A DNA stretch of 64,000 nucleotides from JBIOJM01 sp044450785 (GTDB taxonomy: Bacteria; Planctomycetota; Planctomycetia; Isosphaerales; Isosphaeraceae): NCBI GenBank assembly GCA_044450785.1, contig JBIOJM010000007.1, positions 5,943 to 69,942 of the forward strand, in the 5' to 3' direction. The position numbers were made by a program, and so were the translations under genes. This document shows, piece after piece, positions 17,512-26,738 of this stretch. The notes below the pieces were generated by a model. That model made no database searches, had not been told where the DNA came from, and was given only the letters and a program-made list of their open reading frames with translations. The first letter of the stretch is position 1, and every line of letters starts with the position of its first letter.

Positions 17512-18881
17512 GGTCGGAGGCTCCGGTCCGAGACAGGTGACTCACTGTGCAGACGGTCGAGAAGGAGGACGGCCGCCCTAACGATGGCCTCACCCGCGCC
17601 GCGCTCGAGGAAGCTGTGCAGGCCGGTCCAGACTTGATAGCCCCCCCGATCGAAACCCTGCCGGTCGGGTATATAGCCCACGTAGTCGTTGGCCAGCTCG
17701 AATACGTAAGTATAGCGAAACGGCGAGCGGCGCTTGATCTCCTGGCCCAGGACGGTGAAGAATTCGCCGGGGACGCCGACCAACGCCACGTCGCCGATCA
17801 GGACGGCCTGGACCCAGGTCTTGCGTTCCTGCCCCTGCCGGGGCGCCAGCTCGCGTCGCATTGCGCGGAAGGTCTCGATCACCTTCTGGGCCGCCGCTGG
17901 ATCTTTGATCCGTTTCGAGCAGTAAAGGGTGGCAGCCTTTTCATCATCGGCTTCGTTGAAATGCCGGATTTTCAGGGCGATCTCCGTCCGCAAGCCCCGC
18001 ACCCGGTCGACCGGGCGCGGTTGAGCCGCATCGAGGGCCATGATGATGGCTTGCCGGATCCGGTAGGTCATCTCAGCCGTCGCCAGGTCGAGGTTATGCG
18101 TCGACCCTGATGCACCCTCGAAGAAGAGGAAGGTCCCTCCCTTCTCCTTCTCGAGCGACTGGGCCGCCAGGCCGTAAAACGACGGCGAACGAACGCCGGG
18201 CTTGAGAGTACCGATGGTGTGGGTGGAATGGTTGAAGAGAACTGCCTGGTAGCCACCGTCAGGTCGGCGAAACGCCAGGACCGGAAGCTGGGGATCGAAC
18301 GGACCGGTGGGGCGGACGGCGTCGTCGCGAGAGCCGACCCAGAAGATCGTACCGTCGGCGAGGAGCAGTCGGCTGTTCTTCCCTACCGACGACTCCTCGC
18401 CCAGGCCGAAGACAAAGTTGGCCGGGTCGAGCCGGCTGTTCGCCCGAGTTGCGGCCAGCACGATCTTGTCCTCGAGCTGGCGGGTGAACGCTTCGTCGCG
18501 GGCATAGCCATGGATCGTGGCGGTCGTGGGAGCGTGGTGGGTGTGGGTCGCGTTGATCAGGATATGGTTGAAAGGGATGCCCGTCGCTTGTTCGATCCGG
18601 CTGGCTGCCCGGTCGAGGACGTCGCGATTGACCATGAGGACGTCGCAGGCGACGAGGGCGATTTTCGCTTGGTGCGAGTCCTGGATCACCACGGCGGCCG
18701 CGCGGAGCTCACCCTCCTGACCCTTGGCTTTCCCTGGTCCGATCCCGCCGCCGATCACCATCGCGTCGTCGGCCGTGAGGACCTCCGCCACCGCTCCAAC
18801 CTTTAATTCTTGGGCGACGGCCAAGATCGAGCAGCCCAGGGCGAGCCAGATCGCCGCCACCGACTTGAAGAGCTCATTCAT
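17508..18881 (-). CDS. Secreted neutral/alkaline ceramidase-like protein
   Basis: The 457 aa precursor starts at 18881 (MNELFKSVAAIWLALGCSIL signal peptide). The body matches the N-terminal domain of neutral ceramidases: KVGAVAEVLT near the start, then the metal-site motif INATHTHHAPTTAT and VLFNHSTHTIGTLKP with a second conserved His. It is shorter than full neutral ceramidases (~650-750 aa) because the C-terminal domain is reduced. Many planctomycete proteins of this size carry this domain without proven ceramidase activity. AGGGA lies upstream of the ATG. It overlaps the ROK kinase gene by 4 nt at its end. Confidence 0.85.
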   Translation of the reverse strand: MNELFKSVAAIWLALGCSILAVAQELKVGAVAEVLTADDAMVIGGGIGPGKAKGQEGELRAAAVVIQDSHQAKIALVACDVLMVNRDVLDRAASRIEQATGIPFNHILINATHTHHAPTTATIHGYARDEAFTRQLEDKIVLAATRANSRLDPANFVFGLGEESSVGKNSRLLLADGTIFWVGSRDDAVRPTGPFDPQLPVLAFRRPDGGYQAVLFNHSTHTIGTLKPGVRSPSFYGLAAQSLEKEKGGTFLFFEGASGSTHNLDLATAEMTYRIRQAIIMALDAAQPRPVDRVRGLRTEIALKIRHFNEADDEKAATLYCSKRIKDPAAAQKVIETFRAMRRELAPRQGQERKTWVQAVLIGDVALVGVPGEFFTVLGQEIKRRSPFRYTYVFELANDYVGYIPDRQGFDRGGYQVWTGLHSFLERGAGEAIVRAAVLLLDRLHSESPVSDRSLRP

Positions 18882-19005
18882 CGTGATTCCCTGGTCGAGG
18901 AGGGTGTCTATCCTGTGGGTTTGAGGGGGATTCCTGCAGATCACGCGGAGTGTAAGTCGGGAACGCTCGCCGGAGGAGACTAGAAGGGGCTCACTCGCCG
19001 CCATT

Positions 19006-20892
19006 TCAGGTCACGGAGGGATTACGTTTTCGTGCTCGAAGCGGATCGAACGAGTCTCCGTCAGGGAGGATCGGCTGGGGGCGGCCCAAGGCCAGATGAG
19101 GTAGAGGGGAGTGCGCCTCGACGCGGCGTGCCTTGGTCAGGTCGATTCGTTCATCGGAGAGTGTGACTTCGAACTTGCGATTTCCCGGGAGCATCAAGGG
19201 GATACGCACCGTGAAGGTGCTGCCCTGGCCGGACTGGCTGTCGAGATGCACGTCGCCGCCCAAGAGCTTGGTCAGCTCACGGACGATCGAGAGGCCGAGC
19301 CCGGTGCCCTGGTGTTCGCGAGTGTGGACGTTTTCACCCTGGCCGGGCAGTTTGGCCTGGCGGAACTTTTCGAAGATCGTTTCGCGGTCTTCGTCGGCAA
19401 TGCCGATGCCGGTGTCCTGGACCTCGACGATCGCGAACCGGCCCTCGGCCCGGGCGCGGAGGGTGACGCGGCCTCCCTCGGGAGTGAACTTGATTGCGTT
19501 GGAGAGCAGGTTGTAGAGGATCTGCCGCAGCTTGCCCGGATCCTGCCGAAGGAGTGGGATTGCCTCGTCGAGCCGGCATTCCAGGGCGATGTTCTTCCGC
19601 TCGGCGACCGGGCGGCAGAGGTTGGTCAGCCCCTCGCACACGTCGCGGATCGAAAAATCCTCGCTGCGCACTTCCATCTTGCCACTCTCGATCTTGGCAA
19701 GGTCGAGGATGTCGTTGATCATCGACAGCAGCATCTTGCCGGACGACTGGATGTTGCCGGCGTATCGGCGGTGACGCTCGTTGAGCTGCTCGGCGGCGGA
19801 GAGGACCTCGGAGAAACCGATGATCGAGTTGAGCGGCGTCCGCAGCTCGTGGCTCATCGTGGCCAGGAAATCGCTCTTGAGTCGGTTCATCTCGAACAAG
19901 GCGAGGTTGGCCTGCGCCAGCTCGTCCACCTTGCGGTCGAGGTCGTTGTTGACTTCCCGGAGCTCTTGCTGCATGGCGACCAGGTTGTGAAGCATGCGGT
20001 TGAAGGCATGAGAGAGTTCCTCGAATTCGTCGCCGGTCTCGATCTGGCTGCGGATCGTGAGCCGGCCGCCGGCGATGGCGTCGGAGACGTCGCGGAGATG
20101 CTTGACCGGCTTGACGATCACGTACCGGACCATCGTGTAGGATGAGAGCATCGCCACGATCGCGGTGATCAGCGCGGCGACGATCAGCATGGCGCGGTTT
20201 CGGTTGATCGCCCTGGTGGTCGAATCCATCGGCAAGTTGAGGACGACGGCGCCGGCCAGGTCGCCCTCCTTGGTCTGGATCCAGTGCTGGCCGTCGGGCG
20301 ACGGCCTCATCGAGTGATTGTCGATGCCCGTGTCGTCGTTGCCGTGACAGGCCATCAGGCAGCGTGGTTTGAACAAGACGGCCTGGATGTACTGATATTC
20401 CTTCTTGCCGTTTGTGACGCGCTTCACCCACTTCAGGCTTCCATCAGCGAACGTGTGGGAATTACTGGGCGAACCCCCTGTACGGGAGCCAGTGCTCTCG
20501 GCATTGGCGGCCTTGAGGAAGTGCTCGAGCGTCGTGCGCTCGAAATCGTCCGCCGGCTGCTTGTGCGGATCCTTGGAATTGTAGGGGGCGAGCACCTTGG
20601 CCGTATAATCCGGGACATCATCGGTCATCGGCTTCAACTCACCAAAAAGCTCGTCGATGAATGGCGCGAAGTCGGAATTGGCGAGTGCCTTGTAATGGAC
20701 TCTAATCACTGGGTCTTTGACGAGCAGCCGGGCCGTCTCGTTCGTTTGCTTGATGACCAGCCGCTCGGTTTGCTGACCGTACAGGAAGAAGCTGACCGTG
20801 ACCAGCACAAGGATTCCCAGCCCGAAGAGGAAGCGGCACTTCCGCTCCAGGCTGGTCTCGCCGAGCAAGTGTTTGAAGCTGCGATAGGACAC
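19006..20892 (-). CDS. Membrane sensor histidine kinase with Tll0287-like (DUF3365) haem-type sensor domain
   Basis: The 628 aa protein has TM1 at about residues 20-38, a periplasmic Tll0287-like domain (~45-225), TM2 at ~233-258, a HAMP domain (KPVKHLRDVSDAIAGGRLTI), a short coiled coil (~305-335), HisKA with His348 (FLATMSHELRTPLNSIIGF) and HATPase_c (NLLSNAIKFTPEGGR, DTGIGI, GTGLGLSIVRELTKLLGG). In the sensor domain, RCLMACHGND places Cys178 and Cys182 before His183. This is a CxxxCH arrangement instead of the CxxCH that usually binds haem c. Redox or gas sensing is the expected role. A basic ~60-residue tail follows the kinase core. No receiver is adjacent. Confidence 0.9.
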   Translation of the reverse strand: MSYRSFKHLLGETSLERKCRFLFGLGILVLVTVSFFLYGQQTERLVIKQTNETARLLVKDPVIRVHYKALANSDFAPFIDELFGELKPMTDDVPDYTAKVLAPYNSKDPHKQPADDFERTTLEHFLKAANAESTGSRTGGSPSNSHTFADGSLKWVKRVTNGKKEYQYIQAVLFKPRCLMACHGNDDTGIDNHSMRPSPDGQHWIQTKEGDLAGAVVLNLPMDSTTRAINRNRAMLIVAALITAIVAMLSSYTMVRYVIVKPVKHLRDVSDAIAGGRLTIRSQIETGDEFEELSHAFNRMLHNLVAMQQELREVNNDLDRKVDELAQANLALFEMNRLKSDFLATMSHELRTPLNSIIGFSEVLSAAEQLNERHRRYAGNIQSSGKMLLSMINDILDLAKIESGKMEVRSEDFSIRDVCEGLTNLCRPVAERKNIALECRLDEAIPLLRQDPGKLRQILYNLLSNAIKFTPEGGRVTLRARAEGRFAIVEVQDTGIGIADEDRETIFEKFRQAKLPGQGENVHTREHQGTGLGLSIVRELTKLLGGDVHLDSQSGQGSTFTVRIPLMLPGNRKFEVTLSDERIDLTKARRVEAHSPLPHLALGRPQPILPDGDSFDPLRARKRNPSVT

Positions 20893-21078
20893 GGGGCTCT
20901 ACCCTTGAACCTGGCGGAGCGATCGGACAAGCGCCGGCCGCGAGAACGCGGGCCGGCTTGAACGCGTCGACACGTCGGGCTTTGCGCATCGAGGGGTGAA
21001 TCGATACCCTACCCGAAAAAGGCGCCTTTCGCCAGAGAGAGTCGAAGGCGGCACGTCCATTCCCCCTGGTGGCCGTCC

Positions 21079-23391
21079 TCACGCGGCGGCGTCGCCCTTG
21101 CCTTCTCCGCCGTTCTTGAGGGCTTCCCATTCATCCCACGTGTAGAGGACTTCGCGGGCCGACCCGCTCTTGAACTCGCCGACGATGCCGTCTTCCGCCA
21201 TGAAATCGATGAGTCGGGCCGCGCGGCCGTAGCCGATGCCGAGCGCTCGTTGAAGGAGTGAGCACGAACCTCGTCCTTCACGGATCACGATCTCGATGGC
21301 GGGCTCATAGAGTTCGTCGCGGTCCTTGAGCGCGGCGGCGCGGTCCTTTCCTCCGGGCCCACCGCCGACCTGGATCTGGAGAAGCTCGCGATTGAACTCG
21401 ACCGGATAGCGCTCCAGGTATTGACAGACGCGATTGACCTCCAGATCGGAGACGAACGTCCCCTGGGCGCGGATGATGTGGGACGTGCCCGGGATGAGGA
21501 AGAGCATGTCGCCATTGCCCAGCAGCCGTTCGGCGCCCATCTCGTCGAGCACAACGCGTGAATCGCTCCTGTTGGTCACCTGAAAGGCGATTCGAGCCGG
21601 CAGGTTACCCTTGATCAAGCCGGTGACGACGTCCACGACCGGCTTTTGAGTGGCCAGGATCAGATGCACGCCGACGGCGCGGGCGAGCTGGGCAAGCCGG
21701 ACGACGTGCTGCTCGACCTCTTTCTCGGCCGTCATCATGATCTCGGCCAGCTCGTCGGCGACGATCACGATGTACGGCATGTAGGTCGGGATTCGCTTTC
21801 GTTCCTCATCATCCTCCGGGGCGAGCCGCGCGTAGATCTCAGCCGCGCCCAGCTTGTTATAAGACTGGATGTTCCGGACCTCGGCGCGGCGGAGGAACTC
21901 ATATCGCTCGTCCATCTTCTCGCAGGCCCAGGAGAGGATCGACTCGGCCTTCTTCATGTCGGTGACGACCGGGTGCATGAGGTGCGGAATGCGCTTGTAC
22001 TGGGAGAGCTCGACCTTCTTGGGGTCGATCAAGATCATCTTGACCTCATCGGGGCGCCTGGTCATGAGGATCGAGAGGATCATGGCGTTCAAGCAGACCG
22101 ACTTGCCGGTCCCGGTGCGGCCGGCCATCAGCAGGTGAGGCATCTCGGCAAGATCGAAGACAAGGGGCTGCCCCTTCACATCCTTGCCCAGGAACAAGGG
22201 GATGCGGCATTCCTGGGACCTGGTGCCGACGCCGGCGATCACCTCGCCCAGTCGAACCATATTGCGGTGGTCGTTGGGCACCTCGATGCCGACGGTGGTC
22301 TTGCCCGGGATCGGGGCCACGATGCGGACGCTGGGCACGGCCAGGGCGATGGCCAAATCGTCCGCCAGGCTCATGATCCGGGACACGCGTAAGCCTGCTT
22401 CGAGCTCGATCTCGTACTGGGTGATCACGGGTCCTGTATCGATCTGGACCACGCGGACCTGATACCCGAAATCGAGCAGAGTCCGTTCCAGGAGCATGGC
22501 GCGGGCATTCACCTTGGCCTCGTGCTCATGGATCGCAAAGGGGGTAGCCGGCTCGAGGAACTCGAGGGGTGGAAGCTGGAATGGCGAGCCTGGTTGAAGG
22601 GGCCCAAGGGCGACCAGCCCGGCCGTGTGGGACGAGGCACGAGTGCCAGGGAGCGCCGGCGATGAGAGCCGGGGTGGGCCCACGTCGGCAGCACTCGTGA
22701 CGGGAATCCCCGCGCACGAGGACGTCGACCGCGGCGCGAATGAGCCGGCGGCAGGGCTCGAGTCCTCCCAGTTGCCGGATTCGGCTCGCACCATCAAGGT
22801 CGAGCCCGTGGGATGCACGGCAACCTGGGTCGGGGGCTTGCGCCTCAATCGATTTCCGAGCAGGTTTCGCACCTCCTGAAACGGCCAGAGGAACAACACG
22901 TCATGGCAGAGCGCCAGGCCGAAGAGTCCCGCCGCGGCGAGGAACAGCATCATGCCGGCAACGCCGAAGTGGACTTCGAGAAAAATCGCGACGAAGGCGC
23001 CAAGATAGCCGCCGCTCCCCACCGTGGGACTTGGCTTGAGGGCCGGCGCGAGCTTGTGGATCAAACCCGCCGCGACGACCAGGGCCAGTCCGAAACCCAG
23101 TGCGGGCCCAAGCCGGTCCGGGACGGACCTGCGGCTGATCAGGAAGAGATTGACGACGGCCAGTCCCAGAAGGAGCAGCCAGGACGACCAGCCCAGCGTG
23201 ATGAACAAGAGATGGGCGAACCAAGCTCCCACCGGCCCACAGGGATTGGTCGGGGGTAGATTGACCGGATGAGCGCCCCAACCCGGGGGATCGGATGGGT
23301 CATACCCGCCCAGGCTCAGCCCCAGGAAGATGATCGCCAGGGCGAACGCGATGAGCGGTGCTGACCGCAACACTCGCTGGCGTAATGACAT
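21079..23391 (-). CDS. ftsK: DNA translocase FtsK/SpoIIIE
   Basis: The 770 aa protein has an N-terminal membrane domain with four or more helices (PLIAFALAIIFLGLSLGGYD, then WSSWLLLLGLAVVNLFLI and others to about residue 185). A Pro/Ser linker follows. The motor starts near residue 270 with FLGKDVKGQPLVFDLAEMPH and a Walker A MAGRTGTGKSVCLNAMILSI, and continues with PYIVIVADELAEIMMTAEKE (Walker B). The C-terminal ~65 residues form the winged-helix gamma domain (SCSLLQRALGIGYGRAARLI). It pumps DNA during chromosome segregation and division. This is notable because most planctomycetes lack FtsZ but keep FtsK. The start at 23391 has GGGGGA upstream. Confidence 0.95.
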   Translation of the reverse strand: MSLRQRVLRSAPLIAFALAIIFLGLSLGGYDPSDPPGWGAHPVNLPPTNPCGPVGAWFAHLLFITLGWSSWLLLLGLAVVNLFLISRRSVPDRLGPALGFGLALVVAAGLIHKLAPALKPSPTVGSGGYLGAFVAIFLEVHFGVAGMMLFLAAAGLFGLALCHDVLFLWPFQEVRNLLGNRLRRKPPTQVAVHPTGSTLMVRAESGNWEDSSPAAGSFAPRSTSSCAGIPVTSAADVGPPRLSSPALPGTRASSHTAGLVALGPLQPGSPFQLPPLEFLEPATPFAIHEHEAKVNARAMLLERTLLDFGYQVRVVQIDTGPVITQYEIELEAGLRVSRIMSLADDLAIALAVPSVRIVAPIPGKTTVGIEVPNDHRNMVRLGEVIAGVGTRSQECRIPLFLGKDVKGQPLVFDLAEMPHLLMAGRTGTGKSVCLNAMILSILMTRRPDEVKMILIDPKKVELSQYKRIPHLMHPVVTDMKKAESILSWACEKMDERYEFLRRAEVRNIQSYNKLGAAEIYARLAPEDDEERKRIPTYMPYIVIVADELAEIMMTAEKEVEQHVVRLAQLARAVGVHLILATQKPVVDVVTGLIKGNLPARIAFQVTNRSDSRVVLDEMGAERLLGNGDMLFLIPGTSHIIRAQGTFVSDLEVNRVCQYLERYPVEFNRELLQIQVGGGPGGKDRAAALKDRDELYEPAIEIVIREGRGSCSLLQRALGIGYGRAARLIDFMAEDGIVGEFKSGSAREVLYTWDEWEALKNGGEGKGDAAA

Positions 23392-23551
23392 AGAATCCCC
23401 CGGGAGCGCCGACGTCATCGGTGTCAACGCGACTCGAGCCCCGATCCCAACTTGGTCAGGAGCGGCGCGCTTTCCACCTTTTGATCGGCTGGCGAACAGG
23501 GGGCCTTGCGTCTTCCAGGACGATCTGAGGCCAGGCTGGAGCAGGCCCTAT

Positions 23552-23824
23552 TCAATCTCCGGGTTGGGTAAGATCCACGGTTTCGCGGTCACTCTCCAGT
23601 TCCTCGGTCGGCTCGACCGTCTGCAGCTTGCCTGACAGGTCCAGGTAGATCTTTTCCTGCATGATCTCCTGGATCACGATCGTCATCCGGTCGACACCCC
23701 GCGATTCAACCAGGGCACGGGCCCCCTGGTTGAGGGCGATCATCCGCTTTTGGATCAGGGTCGAGAGCTTGAAACGGCCCCCGACCTTGTTGACGATTTC
23801 CTCTTCCTTCAGTTCATCAATCAT
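23552..23824 (-). CDS. rpoZ: RNA polymerase omega subunit
   Basis: The 90 aa protein begins MIDELKEEEIVNKVGGRFKL and contains the omega signature region (STLIQKRMIALNQGARALVE), which contacts the beta-prime C-terminus. The family is small (~70-110 aa). Its ATG lies inside the end of gmk (8-nt overlap), and the gmk-rpoZ order is widely conserved, supporting the assignment. It has an acidic C-terminal tail (EPTEELESDRETVD). Confidence 0.88.
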   Translation of the reverse strand: MIDELKEEEIVNKVGGRFKLSTLIQKRMIALNQGARALVESRGVDRMTIVIQEIMQEKIYLDLSGKLQTVEPTEELESDRETVDLTQPGD

Positions 23825-24422
23825 GGTTCTTCCTCGCTCCACATCCGGTTCGCAACAAGATCGAGGCGAGCTCTTCGACTGCGCGGTCAAGCTCGTCGTT
23901 GATCACGTGGACATCATAACCTGTCGCGACTTCGAGCTCGCGCCGGGCGCCGGCCCGCCGGCGCACGATGGTGGCCTCGTCGTCGGTTCCCCTTGCACGC
24001 AGCCGGGCCTCCAAACGCTCCAGGCTTGGCGGCTGAACGAAGACCAACAGGGCGCCGGGGACTCTGCGTCGAACCTGAAAACCGCCCTGAACGTCGATCA
24101 CCAGCAGCACACAGATCCCCTCGGCCATCGACCGGCGCACCGGTTCGGCCGGCGTGCCATAGAAGTGTCCATGGACCTCGGCGGATTCGAGCAACCCACC
24201 GCGGAGCGACTCGAACTGCTCGGGCGTGAGAAAGACGTAATCGCGGCCGGCTTGCTCGCCCGGCCGCGGCTGGCGAGTCGTCGCGGAGACGGAGACCGTG
24301 AGCCGCAGCTCGGGCCGCGCGAGCAAGCGCCCTACCAGCGTGCTCTTCCCCGAACCGGAAGGACCGGAGATCACGATCAGTCGCCCGGGCAATTCGGCCC
24401 ATTCGTCTCCTTCACTCGACAT
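23817..24422 (-). CDS. gmk: Guanylate kinase
   Basis: The 201 aa enzyme phosphorylates GMP to GDP with ATP. It contains the P-loop IVISGPSGSGKSTLVGRLL, the GMP-binding segment VSVSATTRQPRPGE, GRDYVFLTPEQFE and AEVHGHFYGTP, and the second strand LLVIDVQGGFQV. Length is standard. The ATG at 24422 lies within the end of yicC (11-nt overlap) and the stop lies within rpoZ, so the three genes are translationally linked. Confidence 0.95.
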   Translation of the reverse strand: MSSEGDEWAELPGRLIVISGPSGSGKSTLVGRLLARPELRLTVSVSATTRQPRPGEQAGRDYVFLTPEQFESLRGGLLESAEVHGHFYGTPAEPVRRSMAEGICVLLVIDVQGGFQVRRRVPGALLVFVQPPSLERLEARLRARGTDDEATIVRRRAGARRELEVATGYDVHVINDELDRAVEELASILLRTGCGARKNHD

Positions 24423-25290
24423 TTTGGACCAGCTCGCGAATTTTTTCCAGAAGGGCCTTGACCTCGACCACGGAGCGGCTGATCTGGACGTCGTTGGCTT
24501 TCGAGCCGATGGTGTTGATCTCGCGACCCATTTCCTGCGCGACGAACTCGAGCTTCCGGCCCGAACTTTCCGCCTCCGCGATGATTGCGTCGAACTGCGT
24601 GAGATGGGCGCGAAGTCGAACGATCTCCTCACTGATGTCACCGCGGTCGGCCAGGATCGCGACCTCCCTCGCCAGGTCATTGGGCTCGATCGTCAGGCCA
24701 TTGTCGTGCACCAGCGCCTGGACCCGCTCGGACATCCTCTTCTGGATATTCTGGAGGACCTGCGGTCCCCGCTCGGCGATCAGGCTCAACTGGGCGTCGA
24801 TGCCCCGGCAGAGCGCGGTGAGCTCGACGGCCATGGCGCGGCCTTCTTGCGCGCGGGCGGCCTCGAGTCTCGAGAGCGCTTCGCTCACCACCTTGGCGAT
24901 CTCGGGCCAGTCCTGGTCAGGACCCGGCTGCTCGGAGCGAAACTCGTCGACGACTCCCGGCAAGACCAGGAGCTGAGCCAGGTCAACGGGACGTTCGTCC
25001 GAACCCCGTAAGCCCTGAAGCTGATCCCGATAACTCGCCAGGGCCACGACATTCACCCGGTAATCCTCGGGCCGGCGCGGCCGATCGATCCTCAGGCTGA
25101 CGTGCACGGTTCCTCGCCTCACCTTCTCTCGAACGAGCTGTTCGAGGGCTGGCTCCATCGCGGCGTGCGTCTCGCTGATCTTGGCACTCAGCTTGAAGTG
25201 CCGGTTATTGACGGTTCGCAGCTCGACCAGGATCGTCCACCGATGATTCTGATGCCGGGCCTCTCCAAATCCGGTCATGCTCAGGAGCAA
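24412..25290 (-). CDS. yicC: YicC/YloC-family endoribonuclease
   Basis: About 292 aa. It contains the family's invariant N-terminal SMTGFGEARHQN, VELRTVNNRHFKLS, the central GLRGSDERPVDLAQLL and the C-terminal block KLEFVAQEMGREINTIGSKA, which includes the catalytic Glu residues (YicC_N and DUF1783 domains). Family members cleave RNA, including small RNA targets. The TTG at 25290 is the likely start: GAGG is 5 nt upstream and homologues begin three or four residues before SMTGFG. An ATG at 25305 is an alternative. Order yicC-gmk-rpoZ is conserved in many bacteria. Confidence 0.93.
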   Translation of the reverse strand: MLLSMTGFGEARHQNHRWTILVELRTVNNRHFKLSAKISETHAAMEPALEQLVREKVRRGTVHVSLRIDRPRRPEDYRVNVVALASYRDQLQGLRGSDERPVDLAQLLVLPGVVDEFRSEQPGPDQDWPEIAKVVSEALSRLEAARAQEGRAMAVELTALCRGIDAQLSLIAERGPQVLQNIQKRMSERVQALVHDNGLTIEPNDLAREVAILADRGDISEEIVRLRAHLTQFDAIIAEAESSGRKLEFVAQEMGREINTIGSKANDVQISRSVVEVKALLEKIRELVQNVE

Positions 25291-25421
25291 GGCAACCTCA
25301 CGCATTCATGGTACGCCAGTCGTCACCGGCATTGCGATTGGCAGGCGCGGCTCCGCCGGTCAGTGTCAGGAAGGAGGTCTCGCCTGGAGCCGCGTCCTCG
25401 TCAAATCCGTTGGGGCCGTCG

Positions 25422-25934
25422 TCACTTCTTGGGCGCCGGCGTGGACTTTTCCACTTGTGCGGGCTTCTCGACCAGCGTGGGCTTCTCGGCCAGCGTGGAC
25501 TTGACCGCCGGCACGGGGATATCCGGGGGGAGACCGACTGGGAGCTCGAGGTCGTTGGAGCTCGGCAGCGCCCCTGGCAAGGACGCCTCGTCCCGCCCCT
25601 TGGGCCTGGACTTGGCTCCCGACTTGGTGGATTTCGAGTCGAGGTCCTTCGAAAACGCGGCCGAAGAATCAACAAACGCGGAGCTATGCCTGCGGTTGGT
25701 GAGGACGACCATGAGCATCGAGAGCAGGATCCAGGCGATGGCGACGCCGACGGTGATCTTGGTGAAGACGTCGCCCGTCCGGGTGCCGAAGGCGCTCGAT
25801 CCGCCCATGCCGCCGAATGCGCCGGCGAGGCCTCCCCCCTTGCCGCGTTGAATCAAGATGATGCCGACCAGGAACACGGTCAAGATGACGATCACGACAT
25901 TGAGAAAGCCGAGGAGAATGTCCACGAGATTCAC
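25422..25934 (-). CDS. secG: Protein translocase subunit SecG
   Basis: The 170 aa protein has two transmembrane helices (residues ~4-27 and ~58-78) connected by the Gly-rich SecG loop (IQRGKGGGLAGAFGGMGGSS, then AFGTRTGDVFTKIT). SecG assists SecYE during protein export. The C-terminal ~90 residues are an unusually long, cytoplasmic or periplasmic, charged tail with a near-repeat (TLAEKPTLVEKPAQVEKST); many bacterial SecG proteins end soon after the second helix. Gene order tpiA-secG is common. It lies 21 bp after tpiA. Confidence 0.93.
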   Translation of the reverse strand: MNLVDILLGFLNVVIVILTVFLVGIILIQRGKGGGLAGAFGGMGGSSAFGTRTGDVFTKITVGVAIAWILLSMLMVVLTNRRHSSAFVDSSAAFSKDLDSKSTKSGAKSRPKGRDEASLPGALPSSNDLELPVGLPPDIPVPAVKSTLAEKPTLVEKPAQVEKSTPAPKK

Positions 25935-25955
25935 CCTTCGAGTTTTCTGATCGGG

Positions 25956-26738
25956 TCACGCTGTTTTGCGCTGGGTCACGTCCCGGGCCGCCCGGAAGAT
26001 TGCCAGGAAGTCGCCCGCCTTGAGGCTCGCGCCGCCGACCAGCGCTCCGTCGATGTCGGGGCAGGTCAGGAGTAGGGCGGCGTTGTCCGGCTTGACGCTC
26101 CCTCCGTACTGGACGACAACGCGGGCCGCGGTCGCTTCGCCGAATTGCTGCGCCAGCCAGCGGCGGCAGAACGCCTGGGCCGCCTGGGCCTGCTCTGGGG
26201 TCGCCGTCAGCCCGGTCCCGATCGCCCAGACGGGCTCGTAGGCCAGGACGGTTCCCACCATCTGCTCCGCGGACAGTCCCGCCAGCGACCCCCCAAGCTG
26301 GCTCAAAAGGACACGCTCAGTTTCGTCTGACAACCGCTGATCTTTCGTCTCGCCCAGACAGACGATCGGGATCAACCGGGCGGCCAGGGCTGCGTGCAGC
26401 TTGAGGTTGACCTGTACGTCGGTCTCGCCAAGCCCGTGCCGGCGTTCACTATGCCCCAGGATCACATGAGTGCATCCAGTATCGACCAGCATCGCCGCGG
26501 AGACCTCGCCGGTGTATGCGCCGCCCGGCTCCCAGTGCATGTTCTGAGCGCCCAGACCGATCGGCGAGCCATCGAGCACCTTGTCGACCTCAGCCAGGAA
26601 GACCCCGGGCGGGCAGAGGACGGCGTGTACCTCGGTAGCCTGACCCACGCCCGCCTTGACCGCCTCGGCGAGGGCCACCGCTTCCGATCGGGTCGCCGGG
26701 TTCATCTTCCAGTTGCCGGCGATCAGCAAGGTGCGCAT
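25956..26738 (-). CDS. tpiA: Triosephosphate isomerase
   Basis: The 260 aa enzyme interconverts dihydroxyacetone phosphate and glyceraldehyde 3-phosphate. It carries RTLLIAGNWKMNP (substrate-binding Asn and Lys), VILGHSERRHGLGETD (catalytic His), and AYEPVWAIGTGLTAT (catalytic Glu) followed by the phosphate-gripping loop; YGGSVKPDNAALL and GALVGGASLKAGDF complete the site. The start at 26738 overlaps the end of the upstream DAHP synthase gene by 16 nt. Confidence 0.98.
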   Translation of the reverse strand: MRTLLIAGNWKMNPATRSEAVALAEAVKAGVGQATEVHAVLCPPGVFLAEVDKVLDGSPIGLGAQNMHWEPGGAYTGEVSAAMLVDTGCTHVILGHSERRHGLGETDVQVNLKLHAALAARLIPIVCLGETKDQRLSDETERVLLSQLGGSLAGLSAEQMVGTVLAYEPVWAIGTGLTATPEQAQAAQAFCRRWLAQQFGEATAARVVVQYGGSVKPDNAALLLTCPDIDGALVGGASLKAGDFLAIFRAARDVTQRKTA

